DNA from: a virus
Length of the DNA: 52,334 nt
IMG/VR virus record: IMGVR_UViG_3300049491_000673
Span: 1 to 52,334 of that record
Reading direction: 5' to 3' (one strand)
In this document: positions 19,001 through 26,969 of the stretch, piece after piece
Position numbering within the stretch: position 1 is the stretch's first letter
How the letters are laid out: each line of letters opens with the position of its first letter
Notes under the pieces: generated by a model
Databases searched by the model: none
Told to the model about the DNA's origin: nothing
The model's input: only the letters and a program-made list of their open reading frames with translations
Made by a program: the position numbers and the translations under genes

Positions 19001-19228
19001 TTAGGTGACAGCAGCCTTCAACCCAACGAGCATGACATAGAGCGAGTCGCGGCAGGCCGGCGACATCTCATCGAGGAACAGGCGATGCTCAAACTGCCCG
19101 GTCTGTTCCAGCGAGATCGCATCGATCAGCGCCTGAACCTTGGCCGGATCGCCGACCGGAGTCACGAAATCGATCGGATTGGTAAGTCCCAGCGCGTTTG
19201 CGGCTAGGTATGGATTCACGGTTCCCAT
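19001..19228 (-). CDS. Hypothetical protein, 75 aa
   Basis: 75 aa with a strong Shine-Dalgarno (GAGGAGACCCACT ATG). Sequence: MGTVNPYLAANALGLTNPID..., a soluble, mildly acidic helical protein. No family is recognised. Clear initiation signals and a gap on each side suggest it is expressed well. It lies between the homing endonuclease and the dNMP-kinase-like gene. Confidence 0.6.
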   Translation of the reverse strand: MGTVNPYLAANALGLTNPIDFVTPVGDPAKVQALIDAISLEQTGQFEHRLFLDEMSPACRDSLYVMLVGLKAAVT

Positions 19229-19309
19229 AGTGGGTCTCCTCGGTTGGTGGAAGTGGCGGTCAACTCACTCAGGATACAATAACAGAAAATTACCCGATAG
19301 TCCAGTAAG

Positions 19310-19633
19310 CTATGAAATTTTGAATAAGTTATCCACAGCTTTTTGCATGCGATTCGGATCAGGGCTATTACATCGATTCTTATTCTGGTCAGCCATAGTA
19401 ACCCAGCGTAGATTGCCTGGTTGATAACCCTTGTCATTATTGATTCGGTCCAATGTGTAGTATCGTTTACCGAAGTTAGGAAGAGTCGAAACATATTCAT
19501 AAAACTTTTTTTCGCTAACTTGCCATGGAAAGTAAACGGTGATTCCACGTCCACCGTATCGATGAAATGCTGTATGCTTATGATTAGTACAACGTTGTAT
19601 CATATTTCTCCATGTGTAATACAATGGGGTCAT
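19310..19633 (-). CDS. HNH homing endonuclease (free-standing)
   Basis: 107 aa. YYTWRNMIQRCTNHKHTAFHRYGGRGITVYFPW followed by YTLDRINNDKGYQPGNLRWVTMADQNKNR is the signature of phage HNH endonucleases (conserved YGGRGI, LDRI(N/D)NDxGYxPGNxRW and the closing N). The ATG overlaps the polymerase stop (ATGA), so it is translationally coupled to the polymerase gene, a common site for homing genes. The region is AT-richer than its neighbours, as expected for transferred DNA, yet carries five GANTC sites in 324 bp. It is the same family as the gene at 31426. Confidence 0.85.
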   Translation of the reverse strand: MTPLYYTWRNMIQRCTNHKHTAFHRYGGRGITVYFPWQVSEKKFYEYVSTLPNFGKRYYTLDRINNDKGYQPGNLRWVTMADQNKNRCNSPDPNRMQKAVDNLFKIS

Positions 19634-21804
19634 GTTAGTACCCTTGCTTCCTTCTCTGCTTTGATTCTCTTGTATTCTGAATCAAACAGAGTCAGTGCCC
19701 TGCGTGGTAGCTTGTCCAAGAACGTCTGGCAGTCATCGGAGTTGAACACACGAGTCGACTCTTTCCCTGCCCAACGATAGCTGATCTCGGCTTCTGTGCC
19801 GACTCTGAATTCCTCACCTTTGCAGATGATCGGTCGAGTCATGACAGCAAAAATTCTACTAACACCTTCACGCCAGTTAGGGTTAGTATGACGGACGTTA
19901 AAGGTAAATGAGTCGTGCGTCTGTAGGCGCAGACTGACACCGTGATCACGCTCATTAACAACAAGAGTACGACTAGCTGAGTCACTAGCGTCGCCATCAC
20001 GGAACCTAGTCAATCGGATTCCAAATTGGAGTTCATCCATTGCCATATTAATTCGCCCTGCGGTGTTGGCTTGTCCAGAAGTCGCAGCCGCAGCACGGAG
20101 AGTTGAGTCTTCATGAGGATCAGAGAGGAATCGCTGGTAGTAACCAAAGATTGTAGATATGCCTCCAGTCCTAACGAGTTCTTCTGTGAGTTCATTGTAC
20201 CAACTATTGACTCCAGTTCTCTTAAATCGTGGGTAATGCGTTCTGAATTTCGTTTCAAGAGCCGCACAGAACTTAACAAGTCTGTCCTGATTCCAGATCC
20301 CAGCGTCCGCATTTCCAAGTTCCTTTGCAGCTGCGACGATTGCTTCCCGGCCGGCGGTCATGAGCAGAGTCAAACCTGCCATTAGATAGTGATTTCCATG
20401 CACTAGTTTTTTAGTGATCTGCCGTATCCCCGTGATTGGGTGGACAACACGTGGGTCAGAGTCTTTCTTACCTTGGACAAGGGAATCGTAGGTCCAGTTC
20501 GGAAAGAAAATAAGTGCGTTAGTGCAGTGAATATCACGGCCACTTCGAACGAGCTCAATTTTCTTAGGCTCTCCTGATTCGAATGCAATAAATACGTCAT
20601 CTGCCCCTGAGTAGTCAATGTCGAGGAGGAATGAATCCTCATCAGCTTCCATAAACTTTCGATAATCTTTTCGAATGTTTTGCGCGTTTCCTCCATGTCC
20701 GAGTGCTGACTTTCGACTCGATAATCGTGTAGTTGTTGTTCCAGTTCCATCGTAAGCCGTAAGAAAACGTCCGTCGAGAAATTGAATCCCCACGACATTC
20801 GATAATTGCTTAGCAGGTTCAATAGACTCGAGTATACCATTGGCGATTCGCCGGAAGATAGGATGGTCTGTACGCATAGCTCGGAGAGGAACAGCTCCAG
20901 TAGAGGCGTCTGCGATTTTGCTAACGTATTTTCCTTTGGCATTTCGCATCCTGACTCCGAGTAGTCCATAGATTAACTCCGATTTTTGAGGGGCCGATTG
21001 TGGATTGAATTCGGAATCAGCTACGAGGTATTGGCAGCGAGTCAAAGCAGCTTCTGCGGTCGCGCTCAGTTCCACGTCGAGTTCATCTATGGTGTCAAGG
21101 TTCGCCTTCATTCCTTTGGCTGACATGGCGAGTCCAGCTACACTTCGTGTATGCGCTCTGAACCAGTTCTGCCGCATCCTCTGATCGACCATCATCATGT
21201 CGATTAGAATCAGTACATTGCGAAGCGTGTATTCACAGTCGCTTAACGCATAGTCACAGTACTCAAGGAAATCATCGGACTTGCGACCGGCCTTCCAGAA
21301 TTGATAGTCATCGAGCAGAATTGAGGATATAAATCCGAGTCGTTTAGGTAGCTCTGGCCACTTTGCCCAGAACATCATCATGGAATCGTATGCAAAATTA
21401 GCCACAGGCAGAAGATAACGGAGATGCCACATAAGATCATATACATAGTTTTGGCCACAGAATGGAATCCCGCTTGCGTTGATCCTACGACATGCTTTGT
21501 AAATAGCATCAGAGTGAGATGGAGCTCCTGACTCAGCTGCCTTTCCCGTCTGAAATGGGAAGAGAAAAGATTCCATATAACCGTTCGGCATTAGCCCGGT
21601 GTAACCGTTGACAGTCATCACGAACGGATATGGAATCCTTTTTCTATTCTGTATTGGTGGTTTCTTGTACGGAATTGTCTCGATATCATTCGATATAAGC
21701 ACGGCTTGCATCAGCCGTTTCTCGGCTTTGATTGCATCGGAGTCAGTCCAAACGATAGTCCGCTTGGCCTTCGTGCTTTTCAACATGCTAGAAAGTGATT
21801 GCAT
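19630..21804 (-). CDS. DNA polymerase, family A, with 3'-5' exonuclease
   Basis: 724 aa. The proofreading domain shows NDIET (D40, E42), GQNYVYD (N119, D123) and YALSD (Y185, D189), i.e. the DEDDy set. Polymerase motifs: A is LLDIDYSGADD (D397), B is RQITKKLVHGNHYLMAG (R461, K465/K466) and C is LQTHDSFTF (H630, D631, S632). Motif C has HDS where E. coli Pol I has HDE, and motif A has SGAD where most have SQIE. The metal-binding aspartates are present, so it should be active as the replicative polymerase. Upstream lies a structured leader; downstream, a coupled homing endonuclease. Confidence 0.9.
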   Translation of the reverse strand: MQSLSSMLKSTKAKRTIVWTDSDAIKAEKRLMQAVLISNDIETIPYKKPPIQNRKRIPYPFVMTVNGYTGLMPNGYMESFLFPFQTGKAAESGAPSHSDAIYKACRRINASGIPFCGQNYVYDLMWHLRYLLPVANFAYDSMMMFWAKWPELPKRLGFISSILLDDYQFWKAGRKSDDFLEYCDYALSDCEYTLRNVLILIDMMMVDQRMRQNWFRAHTRSVAGLAMSAKGMKANLDTIDELDVELSATAEAALTRCQYLVADSEFNPQSAPQKSELIYGLLGVRMRNAKGKYVSKIADASTGAVPLRAMRTDHPIFRRIANGILESIEPAKQLSNVVGIQFLDGRFLTAYDGTGTTTTRLSSRKSALGHGGNAQNIRKDYRKFMEADEDSFLLDIDYSGADDVFIAFESGEPKKIELVRSGRDIHCTNALIFFPNWTYDSLVQGKKDSDPRVVHPITGIRQITKKLVHGNHYLMAGLTLLMTAGREAIVAAAKELGNADAGIWNQDRLVKFCAALETKFRTHYPRFKRTGVNSWYNELTEELVRTGGISTIFGYYQRFLSDPHEDSTLRAAAATSGQANTAGRINMAMDELQFGIRLTRFRDGDASDSASRTLVVNERDHGVSLRLQTHDSFTFNVRHTNPNWREGVSRIFAVMTRPIICKGEEFRVGTEAEISYRWAGKESTRVFNSDDCQTFLDKLPRRALTLFDSEYKRIKAEKEARVLT

Positions 21805-21828
21805 TCTGCTACCGCATTTCGAATCTAA

Positions 21829-21890
21829 CTGGGGGAGGGGTTCAGGCCCTTCATCGGGGGTAGGGACGCTTGACCCGAATCCTCCCCCAG
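21829..21890 (-). ncRNA. Structured leader upstream of the polymerase gene
   Basis: CTGGGGGAGG at 21829-21838 is perfectly complementary to CCTCCCCCAG at 21881-21890. The 42-base interior can form inner pairs (CCCT with AGGG, GGGTC with GAACCC). On the coding (minus) strand this makes a long multi-tier hairpin ending about 25 bases before the polymerase ATG. It lacks a T-tract, so it is not a standard terminator. An attenuator, protein-binding leader or processing site is possible. Confidence 0.45.
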
Positions 21891-21892
21891 CC

Positions 21893-21930
21893 TAAGCTGG
21901 AGTCTGCCTCCTAGGTTCTACTCCAGCTTA
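21893..21930 (-). repeat. 11-bp inverted repeat overlapping a stop codon
   Basis: TAAGCTGGAGT at 21893-21903 and ACTCCAGCTTA at 21920-21930 are perfect inverted copies with a 16-base loop. On the minus strand the first arm includes the stop codon of the 81-aa gene, and the loop displays AGGAGG, a full Shine-Dalgarno, with no start codon at the usual distance. Confidence 0.6.
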
Positions 21931-22173
21931 TTTCTCCGAATCCTCGATGTGCCGGCGGGCGAGTCGTGCAGCGTTCAGCTGGGTAAGCAAACGTGCGTGC
22001 TCTTGGTCGGCCTTCATCTTAGCTTCGGCGAGTTGAGTCGCTTGACGCCGTAGATCATCGATGTTGCGATCGACTTCGTCAATCTTGGCTTTGATCTCCG
22101 CTTCGGTCGTCAGGTACAGCCGGATTCCTGTGTTAGTGCGTACAGGCAAATGAGTCACCTCGTTGGTCGTCAT
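21928..22173 (-). CDS. Small coiled-coil protein
   Basis: 81 aa; the start overlaps the preceding gene's stop (ATGA). Residues 20-75 (LTTEAEIKAKIDEVDRNIDDLRRQATQLAEAKMKADQEHARLLTQLNAARLARR) form one long charged amphipathic helix, probably a coiled coil. No family is recognised. Its place between the UDG-like gene and the polymerase suggests a replisome accessory or oligomerisation subunit, but this is only positional. Confidence 0.6.
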   Translation of the reverse strand: MTTNEVTHLPVRTNTGIRLYLTTEAEIKAKIDEVDRNIDDLRRQATQLAEAKMKADQEHARLLTQLNAARLARRHIEDSEK

Positions 22174-22808
22174 AGTACTACCTCATGGTTCGCTGTTATC
22201 TCCAGGAGTTTCCGCTTCTGGATGATTCGATGAGCCTTGTTTAAGTCCGCTTGCAACACGAACTTCCCATACGGAATCGTCATAGGCTCTAGCCACATTC
22301 CGTTGAGTTCTTCGGAGTCCGTTTGATCCCCTCCGTGATCAATCTCCCACTTCTCTTTATCTGTGTAGCCTTCGTTGAGTCGAGCAAGATCCTTCTCGTT
22401 TTTCTTTTGATGCCACACTGTGATAGGTAGAGTGATAAGAAAGGGCACTCCGTGAATCTCATATGCACCACCTCGTAAGTTGTCCAGGGTTGATTGATTC
22501 CACTCTGGATTTACAAGGAACGTCAGCGCGGCATCACAGCACAGGACGATGTCCGGCTTGATGGTAGTGATCTGACTCTCGACCCACGTGGCCAGCATCC
22601 TCTGTGCATCTGGGTCCGGGTTGAACCCTGGAGCCACGCGGTTTCCATTTCGGAACAGAAGTTGGATTCGATTGCCAAATGCCGTGAAGGTTTTTCTGTG
22701 TGCCACGGATGCTCCGCCCATTCCGGCGCGCAAGAGCAATAGCTGCCAGATCGACTGATAGGCTTGAGTCACCCCAAGCTTGTCCTCGAACAGCAGGATT
22801 TTAATCAT
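22170..22808 (-). CDS. Uracil-DNA-glycosylase-like fold protein (tentative)
   Basis: 212 aa. APGFNPDPDAQ, KPDIVLCCDAALTFLV and especially NLRGGAYEIHGVPFLITLP follow the order of the UDG superfamily (P-loop-like N-terminal region, central ...lvllG..A.., then LRG....G.p...T.HP), in the form seen at the N-terminus of some phage family A polymerases. Here the expected HP of the last motif reads LP, so catalysis is doubtful. Lying one small gene upstream of the polymerase, it could be a detached UDG-like accessory domain. The start overlaps the upstream stop (ATGA). Confidence 0.4.
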   Translation of the reverse strand: MIKILLFEDKLGVTQAYQSIWQLLLLRAGMGGASVAHRKTFTAFGNRIQLLFRNGNRVAPGFNPDPDAQRMLATWVESQITTIKPDIVLCCDAALTFLVNPEWNQSTLDNLRGGAYEIHGVPFLITLPITVWHQKKNEKDLARLNEGYTDKEKWEIDHGGDQTDSEELNGMWLEPMTIPYGKFVLQADLNKAHRIIQKRKLLEITANHEVVL

Positions 22809-23212
22809 GCCATCTCATCCTCGACTTCGACCGGAGCATCTGAACTCCAATCACGATGGACCATGTGAATCAGACTGAGCAAACGACTAAGCACCTCCTG
22901 CTCCGTCGGCCTCGGCTGCTGGTAGTAGTCGAATCCAATCCACCACGGCTCCTCCTCAAGCGGAAACTTCGCGAGGATGACAGCCGGAACATTCAGAATG
23001 TCTGATCCGATTCCTTCATAAGTGATGATGTTCCATGTGCGTGCACGGTCACACACGTTATCCCACAGAGTGCGAGAGAGATTCAAATACCCACACAGAT
23101 GACCACCAATTGGATGCTTGACGATGGCCAAGTAGTGCAATTGATTCCCTTCAATCGCTATGTAGAGTGCACGGTTCCAGGTGTCAGAATAGTGAATCAG
23201 TTTTGGTAACAT
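22805..23212 (-). CDS. Hypothetical protein, 135 aa
   Basis: I chose the ATG at 23212 (MLPKLIHYSDTWN...) because ACGGAGTCGAAG precedes it; the frame extends further upstream, but that part lies in a hairpin region and reads poorly. It is a globular, Trp/Tyr-rich protein with a helical acidic C-terminus (WSSDAPVEVEDEMA). No family is recognised. It lies between the SSB-like and UDG-like genes, so a DNA-metabolism role is plausible. Confidence 0.6.
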   Translation of the reverse strand: MLPKLIHYSDTWNRALYIAIEGNQLHYLAIVKHPIGGHLCGYLNLSRTLWDNVCDRARTWNIITYEGIGSDILNVPAVILAKFPLEEEPWWIGFDYYQQPRPTEQEVLSRLLSLIHMVHRDWSSDAPVEVEDEMA

Positions 23213-23232
23213 CTTCGACTCCGTTGAAACTC

Positions 23233-23268
23233 GGGCGGTGGAGCAAGTGCCCGCTTTCCCCACCGCCC
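23233..23268 (-). terminator. GC-rich hairpin after the SSB-like gene
   Basis: GGGCGGTGG (23233-23241) pairs perfectly with CCACCGCCC (23260-23268) around an 18-base loop, in the gap after the 173-aa gene. No T-run follows on the minus strand. It may therefore reduce read-through or protect the upstream mRNA rather than terminate fully. Confidence 0.4.
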
Positions 23269-23290
23269 TTCAAGTCAGCTACTTAACGAA

Positions 23291-23812
23291 TCAAGCAGCT
23301 TCCTTTTCCTCGTCCTCCAGGGGCAGCCAGTCGAAGTACGCCTGGGTCTGTCCATCCTTCCGCTTTCCGTGCCGGACTCGGATTCGGAACTTGTGGCTGA
23401 CCATGTTGTCGAGCCAGCCCGGCTCCTGTCCTTCGACTCCGCCCAGGGCGCCGTCGCGCTCCAGTCCGACGACCTTGTATCGGCCCTTGACGAGTCCGAT
23501 GCAGGCACTGAAGTCGGAAGGCCAAAGCGCGTAGCCCTCGCGGAGGGTCCGCCCGACGTAGGATTCGGGGTCCTTTTTCTTGTCCAGCGGTTCGGCGATG
23601 AGGATGTCAGCGAGGAAGTTGATCCGAAAGAGCGGCGGCTTTTCACCGTCCTCCGATTCCGTCATCGAAACCGTGACTTCTTTGCCGGCGACGGTGAAGA
23701 TACCGGCATCCGGCACGCGACTCATCAGGGTTTCGATTTCGTCCGTGTTGAACGAAGCTAAGTCGGCAAGCGACATATAGCCTGTTTCTGCGTTCATTTG
23801 GTCGAGAGACAT
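23291..23812 (-). CDS. Putative single-stranded DNA-binding protein
   Basis: 173 aa. It has a beta-rich body (FRINFLADILIAEPLDKK..., GRYKVVGLERDG, VSHKFRIRVRHGKRKDGQTQAYFDWLPL) and a short acidic tail (LEDEEKEAA), the layout of phage SSB proteins whose tail recruits partners. It directly follows the Sak4-like ATPase, and phage recombinases of that type are often paired with an SSB. The coding DNA is GC-richer and more C/G-ending at third positions than its neighbours, suggesting high expression. No family match can be confirmed from sequence alone. Confidence 0.5.
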   Translation of the reverse strand: MSLDQMNAETGYMSLADLASFNTDEIETLMSRVPDAGIFTVAGKEVTVSMTESEDGEKPPLFRINFLADILIAEPLDKKKDPESYVGRTLREGYALWPSDFSACIGLVKGRYKVVGLERDGALGGVEGQEPGWLDNMVSHKFRIRVRHGKRKDGQTQAYFDWLPLEDEEKEAA

Positions 23813-23819
23813 AGTTGAC

Positions 23820-24869
23820 TCACTTTGCTGTTTGCTGTTGGTTGCTGTTGGGTGTTGTAGGTTTCTTCAACATTGCAGAGACTGTCTGCTGTGCCGGAGT
23901 CTTGGCGATAGTCCCAACTGCGGTGACTCCTGTAGGCTTAGGCGCAGTTGATTCTTGTCTCGACTTCCATTCGGCGAAGGTCGAGTAACGGATGGCGGCG
24001 GGATCGGGCCAGGGTGAATCACCATAGCTCTCTGGCTTGCCAAACAGCTTAGCGAACTCCATCTCTTTGAGAGCTTCTCGCTTATCCGGCGTACCACCTC
24101 CGAGTCGACCGACCTCTACCTTGAAGTCCAGTTGGCGACGACTCGCAGGATCGAGTTCGATCCATCCGATTTGATTGAAGTACTTGCCCATGCTGTAGCC
24201 ATGGGGCTTGGACGATGACTGTGGAACTTTCACCGTCTCTTTGATTTGCATCTCATTGCGCTTGGACGATTCCTTCACGTTCCCTGGCTTCTTCTCCAAG
24301 CGTTCATACCAGACTCCATGAGCCTGCACGATGACGTGAAACTTCACGTGCTGGAGGATAGCACACAGGAGAGTCAGCTTGCGGCTAGCACCGCCGTAGA
24401 CTCCTTCTGAATTGTACTCGTCCATGTCCTCGATCGTCGTCTTTCGATCGGCGGCAGAGATGCCCATTGCATCGAGAGCGACAGAGGTCCATGAGTCAAT
24501 GTTCAAGATGAAGTTCCGTGGAAACTTCTCCGGCCACATCTCGACGATCTCGTCTGAATCAATGGCTTTAGATGACGTGAACTTTTCATCTTGCGTGATG
24601 TTCCAGCGAAAGATGCTGGACGTCAACATATCCTCGATGAACTTACAAGGATGATTCGTGCGGAAGTACAGCACACGATCCTCGTATTCACGGTTGCCCT
24701 TGAACACATAGCGCATCGCGCTGAGTCCATTGTCTGCATCCACGTAGATCATGCGCCAGCCATCGACGACAGCCTGTGCTCCGTATACGCTCTTGCCCAT
24801 CTTGGAGTCAGCAATGAGCAACAAGTGCACTGGGTCATGTGATGCTGGAATGTCGCCTAGCTTGGTCAT
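23820..24869 (-). CDS. Sak4-like RecA-fold ATPase (AAA family)
   Basis: 349 aa. LLLIADSKMGKSVYG (residues 16-30) is a degenerate Walker A and NFILNIDSWTSVAL a Walker B strand. The KFHVIVQAHGVWYE strand ending in Q-H is like the Sak4/RecA-type sensor. Sak4 proteins are single-strand annealing or RecA-like recombinases of phages. The C-terminus from about residue 300 is a low-complexity Pro/Thr/Gln tail that may bind the adjacent SSB-like protein. ATGA overlap with the upstream gene. Confidence 0.65.
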   Translation of the reverse strand: MTKLGDIPASHDPVHLLLIADSKMGKSVYGAQAVVDGWRMIYVDADNGLSAMRYVFKGNREYEDRVLYFRTNHPCKFIEDMLTSSIFRWNITQDEKFTSSKAIDSDEIVEMWPEKFPRNFILNIDSWTSVALDAMGISAADRKTTIEDMDEYNSEGVYGGASRKLTLLCAILQHVKFHVIVQAHGVWYERLEKKPGNVKESSKRNEMQIKETVKVPQSSSKPHGYSMGKYFNQIGWIELDPASRRQLDFKVEVGRLGGGTPDKREALKEMEFAKLFGKPESYGDSPWPDPAAIRYSTFAEWKSRQESTAPKPTGVTAVGTIAKTPAQQTVSAMLKKPTTPNSNQQQTAK

Positions 24870-25255
24870 GTATGAGTCACCCCTTTAAGCCACATCATGT
24901 AAAAGTCCTTCACCTCCCGTGCGACCAATTCCGTACTAGACTCAGGAGGATCAGCAGGAAACTCAACAGTACCCGAAGCATGAGTCGCTGATAGCGATTT
25001 GTGTTGTGCTGTGAGAGAGACGACCAGGAGATTCCCGCCATGAATATGAGCATTAAATGTGCAAAAGGATTCGGCCATAGCATGAGGCCAATCAGCGGTC
25101 CGTTCAATGAAGATTCCCCCAGCCCAGAAACTTTCCTCGCGACGAATGTTAATATGGCATGAGTCAATATGTATGTCAAGTGATTTCTTTTGAATCACTT
25201 CGTGACGAATTGCCTTCTTCATGCGCTCAAGTTCCAGATCGAATCGCACGGCCAT
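24866..25255 (-). CDS. Hypothetical protein, 129 aa
   Basis: 129 aa with the signal AAAGGTGGAGTA before the ATG. It has alternating beta strands (LDIHIDSCHINIRREESFWAGGIFIERTADWPH) and a helical C-terminus. It is coupled to the Sak4-like gene by an ATGA overlap, so it may act with it. No family is recognised. Confidence 0.55.
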   Translation of the reverse strand: MAVRFDLELERMKKAIRHEVIQKKSLDIHIDSCHINIRREESFWAGGIFIERTADWPHAMAESFCTFNAHIHGGNLLVVSLTAQHKSLSATHASGTVEFPADPPESSTELVAREVKDFYMMWLKGVTHT

Positions 25256-25467
25256 TACTCCACCTTTGGCATAGGGTGAGCAATCATAGCCTCGGTCATG
25301 CTCATGTACTGAGGCACTTCATGAATCGTGCTTCTGATCGGCACTGACTCCTTGCCACTCCCCTCGGAGGACACACGTGGGCTCTCGGTGTAGAACACTG
25401 GCATCCAGCGATTCCCTACTGTCCTTTCCCAACAGAAGTACTTGGGCTTGTCAGATGTTTTGGTCAT
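25255..25467 (-). CDS. Hypothetical protein, 70 aa
   Basis: I used the ATG at 25467 (MTKTSDKPKYFCWERTVGNRW), which overlaps the preceding stop (ATGA) and follows AGAGAGGAAATC; a longer frame starts at 25497. The motif CWERTVGNRWMPVFY may fold as a small beta unit. No family is recognised. Confidence 0.5.
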   Translation of the reverse strand: MTKTSDKPKYFCWERTVGNRWMPVFYTESPRVSSEGSGKESVPIRSTIHEVPQYMSMTEAMIAHPMPKVE

Positions 25468-25688
25468 GATTTCCTCTCTGTTTTGAATCGAAAGCATTTC
25501 TCTCCGTTATCGTCGTCAAAAATCTCCATCATCATGATGTACTTCCCGGTGGAATCCACGTCTTTGACCTTTAGAGTCACGTAGCCACCAGCTTGCACCA
25601 CCATAGCAAGCATGACCTGCGGTAGCATCTCGGCCAAGCCATCGTCGAGCAGTGGATTCCCGGTAGATTTGAAATAGCCTTTCGGCAT
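25464..25688 (-). CDS. Hypothetical protein, 74 aa
   Basis: 74 aa, ATG after GAGGGGGCCACT. Helical N-terminus with many Met/Leu, then beta strands ending basic (CFRFKTERKS). It overlaps the next gene by 4 bases. No family is recognised. Confidence 0.5.
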   Translation of the reverse strand: MPKGYFKSTGNPLLDDGLAEMLPQVMLAMVVQAGGYVTLKVKDVDSTGKYIMMMEIFDDDNGEKCFRFKTERKS

Positions 25689-25702
25689 AGTGGCCCCCTC
25701 GG

Positions 25703-26104
25703 TTATTGTAAGTTTAATGTTTTCTCTTCACGAGTCACCTCGTCGTAGCTCTTTCCTCCGGTAGCCAGCCAAGCATCTATGCGACTAGGCCATGGGAGTC
25801 CACAGCGCCATGCCTCTGCTTTCACGAAGTCCATGAAACTCATCATGGTCTCAATGTCCACGTCGTAGAGCAGGCACACGGAATCAGCGATGTTGCGAAG
25901 TCGAATCGTTTGATCCACATCACCTTCCATCGTAGCCTGTGCCGGCACTTCGGTGAGTGCGATGATGATCAGCTTCGCACAGTGCCATGCAGCACTGGCC
26001 TCATGGAGTCGCTCCGAGGGAAGCAATCCGTTCGGGGACAGATGGTCGATGTAGATGAATGGAGTCAGCCGCATTGGCATGTTGTTATCAGATTTTGTTC
26101 TCAT
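25703..26104 (-). CDS. Hypothetical protein, 133 aa
   Basis: Start chosen at the ATG at 26104 (ACAGGATTGAAG ATG) in preference to the TTG two codons earlier. The protein is mostly helical (LHEASAAWHCAKLIIIALTEV...QTIRLRNIADSVCLLYDVDIETMMSFMDFVKAEAW). The start overlaps the end of the upstream gene. No family is recognised. Confidence 0.55.
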   Translation of the reverse strand: MRTKSDNNMPMRLTPFIYIDHLSPNGLLPSERLHEASAAWHCAKLIIIALTEVPAQATMEGDVDQTIRLRNIADSVCLLYDVDIETMMSFMDFVKAEAWRCGLPWPSRIDAWLATGGKSYDEVTREEKTLNLQ

Positions 26105-26312
26105 CTTCAATCCTGTCTATTAGGACGCGACAAGCTTGAATCGTCGGTCCGTTTCCAAAACGTTGGTCCTCGTCGTGCCCAACGTAGTTCATGTGGTAGA
26201 ACTCGAAGGACCAATTGAGTCCATACTCCTCTACCATGTCACCAGCGAAGATGTCGTATCCACGGTAGCGGATTGGATTCGTAGGCCCTGAGCCTGGCAG
26301 CTTGTCACTCAT
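26088..26312 (-). CDS. Hypothetical protein, 74 aa
   Basis: 74 aa. Acidic, aromatic-rich beta protein (YRGYDIFAGDMVEEYGLNWSFEFYHMNYVGHDEDQRFGNGPTIQACRVLIDR). The ending TIQACRVLIDRIEDE parallels TSIEQARRLIDQWHL of the 68-aa product at 26468, and both have an early YRGYDI/YKGFIID strand. The two small proteins may be paralogues. Confidence 0.5.
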   Translation of the reverse strand: MSDKLPGSGPTNPIRYRGYDIFAGDMVEEYGLNWSFEFYHMNYVGHDEDQRFGNGPTIQACRVLIDRIEDENKI

Positions 26313-26502
26313 CTTGTGACTTGCTCAAAATTTTGCCACACTCGTCACAGTACGTGTACATGCCGATTCCACCGCCGGCAAGACCGTACTGCATTTTCGG
26401 TTCAAGGTCAGGGTGGTCTGGACATCGAATCGACTGATCCATTTCTGGCACAGTTTGTTCTGCTGAATCAATCAACACCGTAAAAGGTTTTTCGTCCGTC
26501 AT
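26305..26502 (-). CDS. Small zinc-ribbon-like protein
   Basis: 65 aa from the ATG at 26502, which follows GGAGAGAAAC; an ATG four codons upstream lacks a Shine-Dalgarno. RCPDHPDLEPKMQY...YTYCDECGKIL gives Cys/His pairs (CPDH and CDEC) suited to one zinc. Partner unknown. Confidence 0.55.
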   Translation of the reverse strand: MTDEKPFTVLIDSAEQTVPEMDQSIRCPDHPDLEPKMQYGLAGGGIGMYTYCDECGKILSKSQDE

Positions 26503-26674
26503 GTTTCTCTCCATGTAGATTCAAGTGCCACTGATCGATAAGTCGTCTAGCCTGCTCGATTGATGTGGCACCTACGATTCCATGTTTGCCGTTAAATGTT
26601 TTAGCTGCGTAAACTACATCGAAAGTGCGAAGATCGATGATGAATCCTTTATATAACTCACCAGTCAGGGTCAT
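26468..26674 (-). CDS. Hypothetical protein, 68 aa
   Basis: 68 aa; GGAG lies 9 bases upstream of the ATG. The pattern GELYKGFIIDLRTFDVVYAAKTFNG...ATSIEQARRLIDQWH is two strands, a hairpin and a helix, resembling small phage proteins of unknown role and the product of 26088. No function can be given. Confidence 0.5.
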   Translation of the reverse strand: MTLTGELYKGFIIDLRTFDVVYAAKTFNGKHGIVGATSIEQARRLIDQWHLNLHGEKHDGRKTFYGVD

Positions 26675-26969
26675 CTTCCCAATCTCCCTGTGCTATGGAA
26701 TCACAAATTTGTTCTTCCAAGTACTGTAGATCATATGGATGCATAACATGCATCAGCTCTGGTTCGAATCCAGGAAGCGTCACACTCCAGATGGTGATCT
26801 CCGGCGCTTCACCGGGTTCGTCCCATCCGTTCGACGGGCAGCCACGTGACTCAATGCTGAACTCCACATCGAACACTACACGAGTTTTCGGGTGAGTAAC
26901 GGAGTCACCATGCAGGCCGTATCTCGGTTTCGGATAGCGTTCACGCCGAGTCGGTTGAGGAAAGGTCAT
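26658..26969 (-). CDS. Hypothetical protein, 103 aa
   Basis: 103 aa. Basic N-terminus (MTFPQPTRRERYPKPRYG) and very acidic C-terminus (GDWEDDPDW). The central part (VVFDVEFSIESRGCPSNGWDEPGEAPEITIWSVTLPG) is a likely beta unit. It overlaps its neighbours on both sides. No family is recognised. Confidence 0.5.
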   Translation of the reverse strand: MTFPQPTRRERYPKPRYGLHGDSVTHPKTRVVFDVEFSIESRGCPSNGWDEPGEAPEITIWSVTLPGFEPELMHVMHPYDLQYLEEQICDSIAQGDWEDDPDW

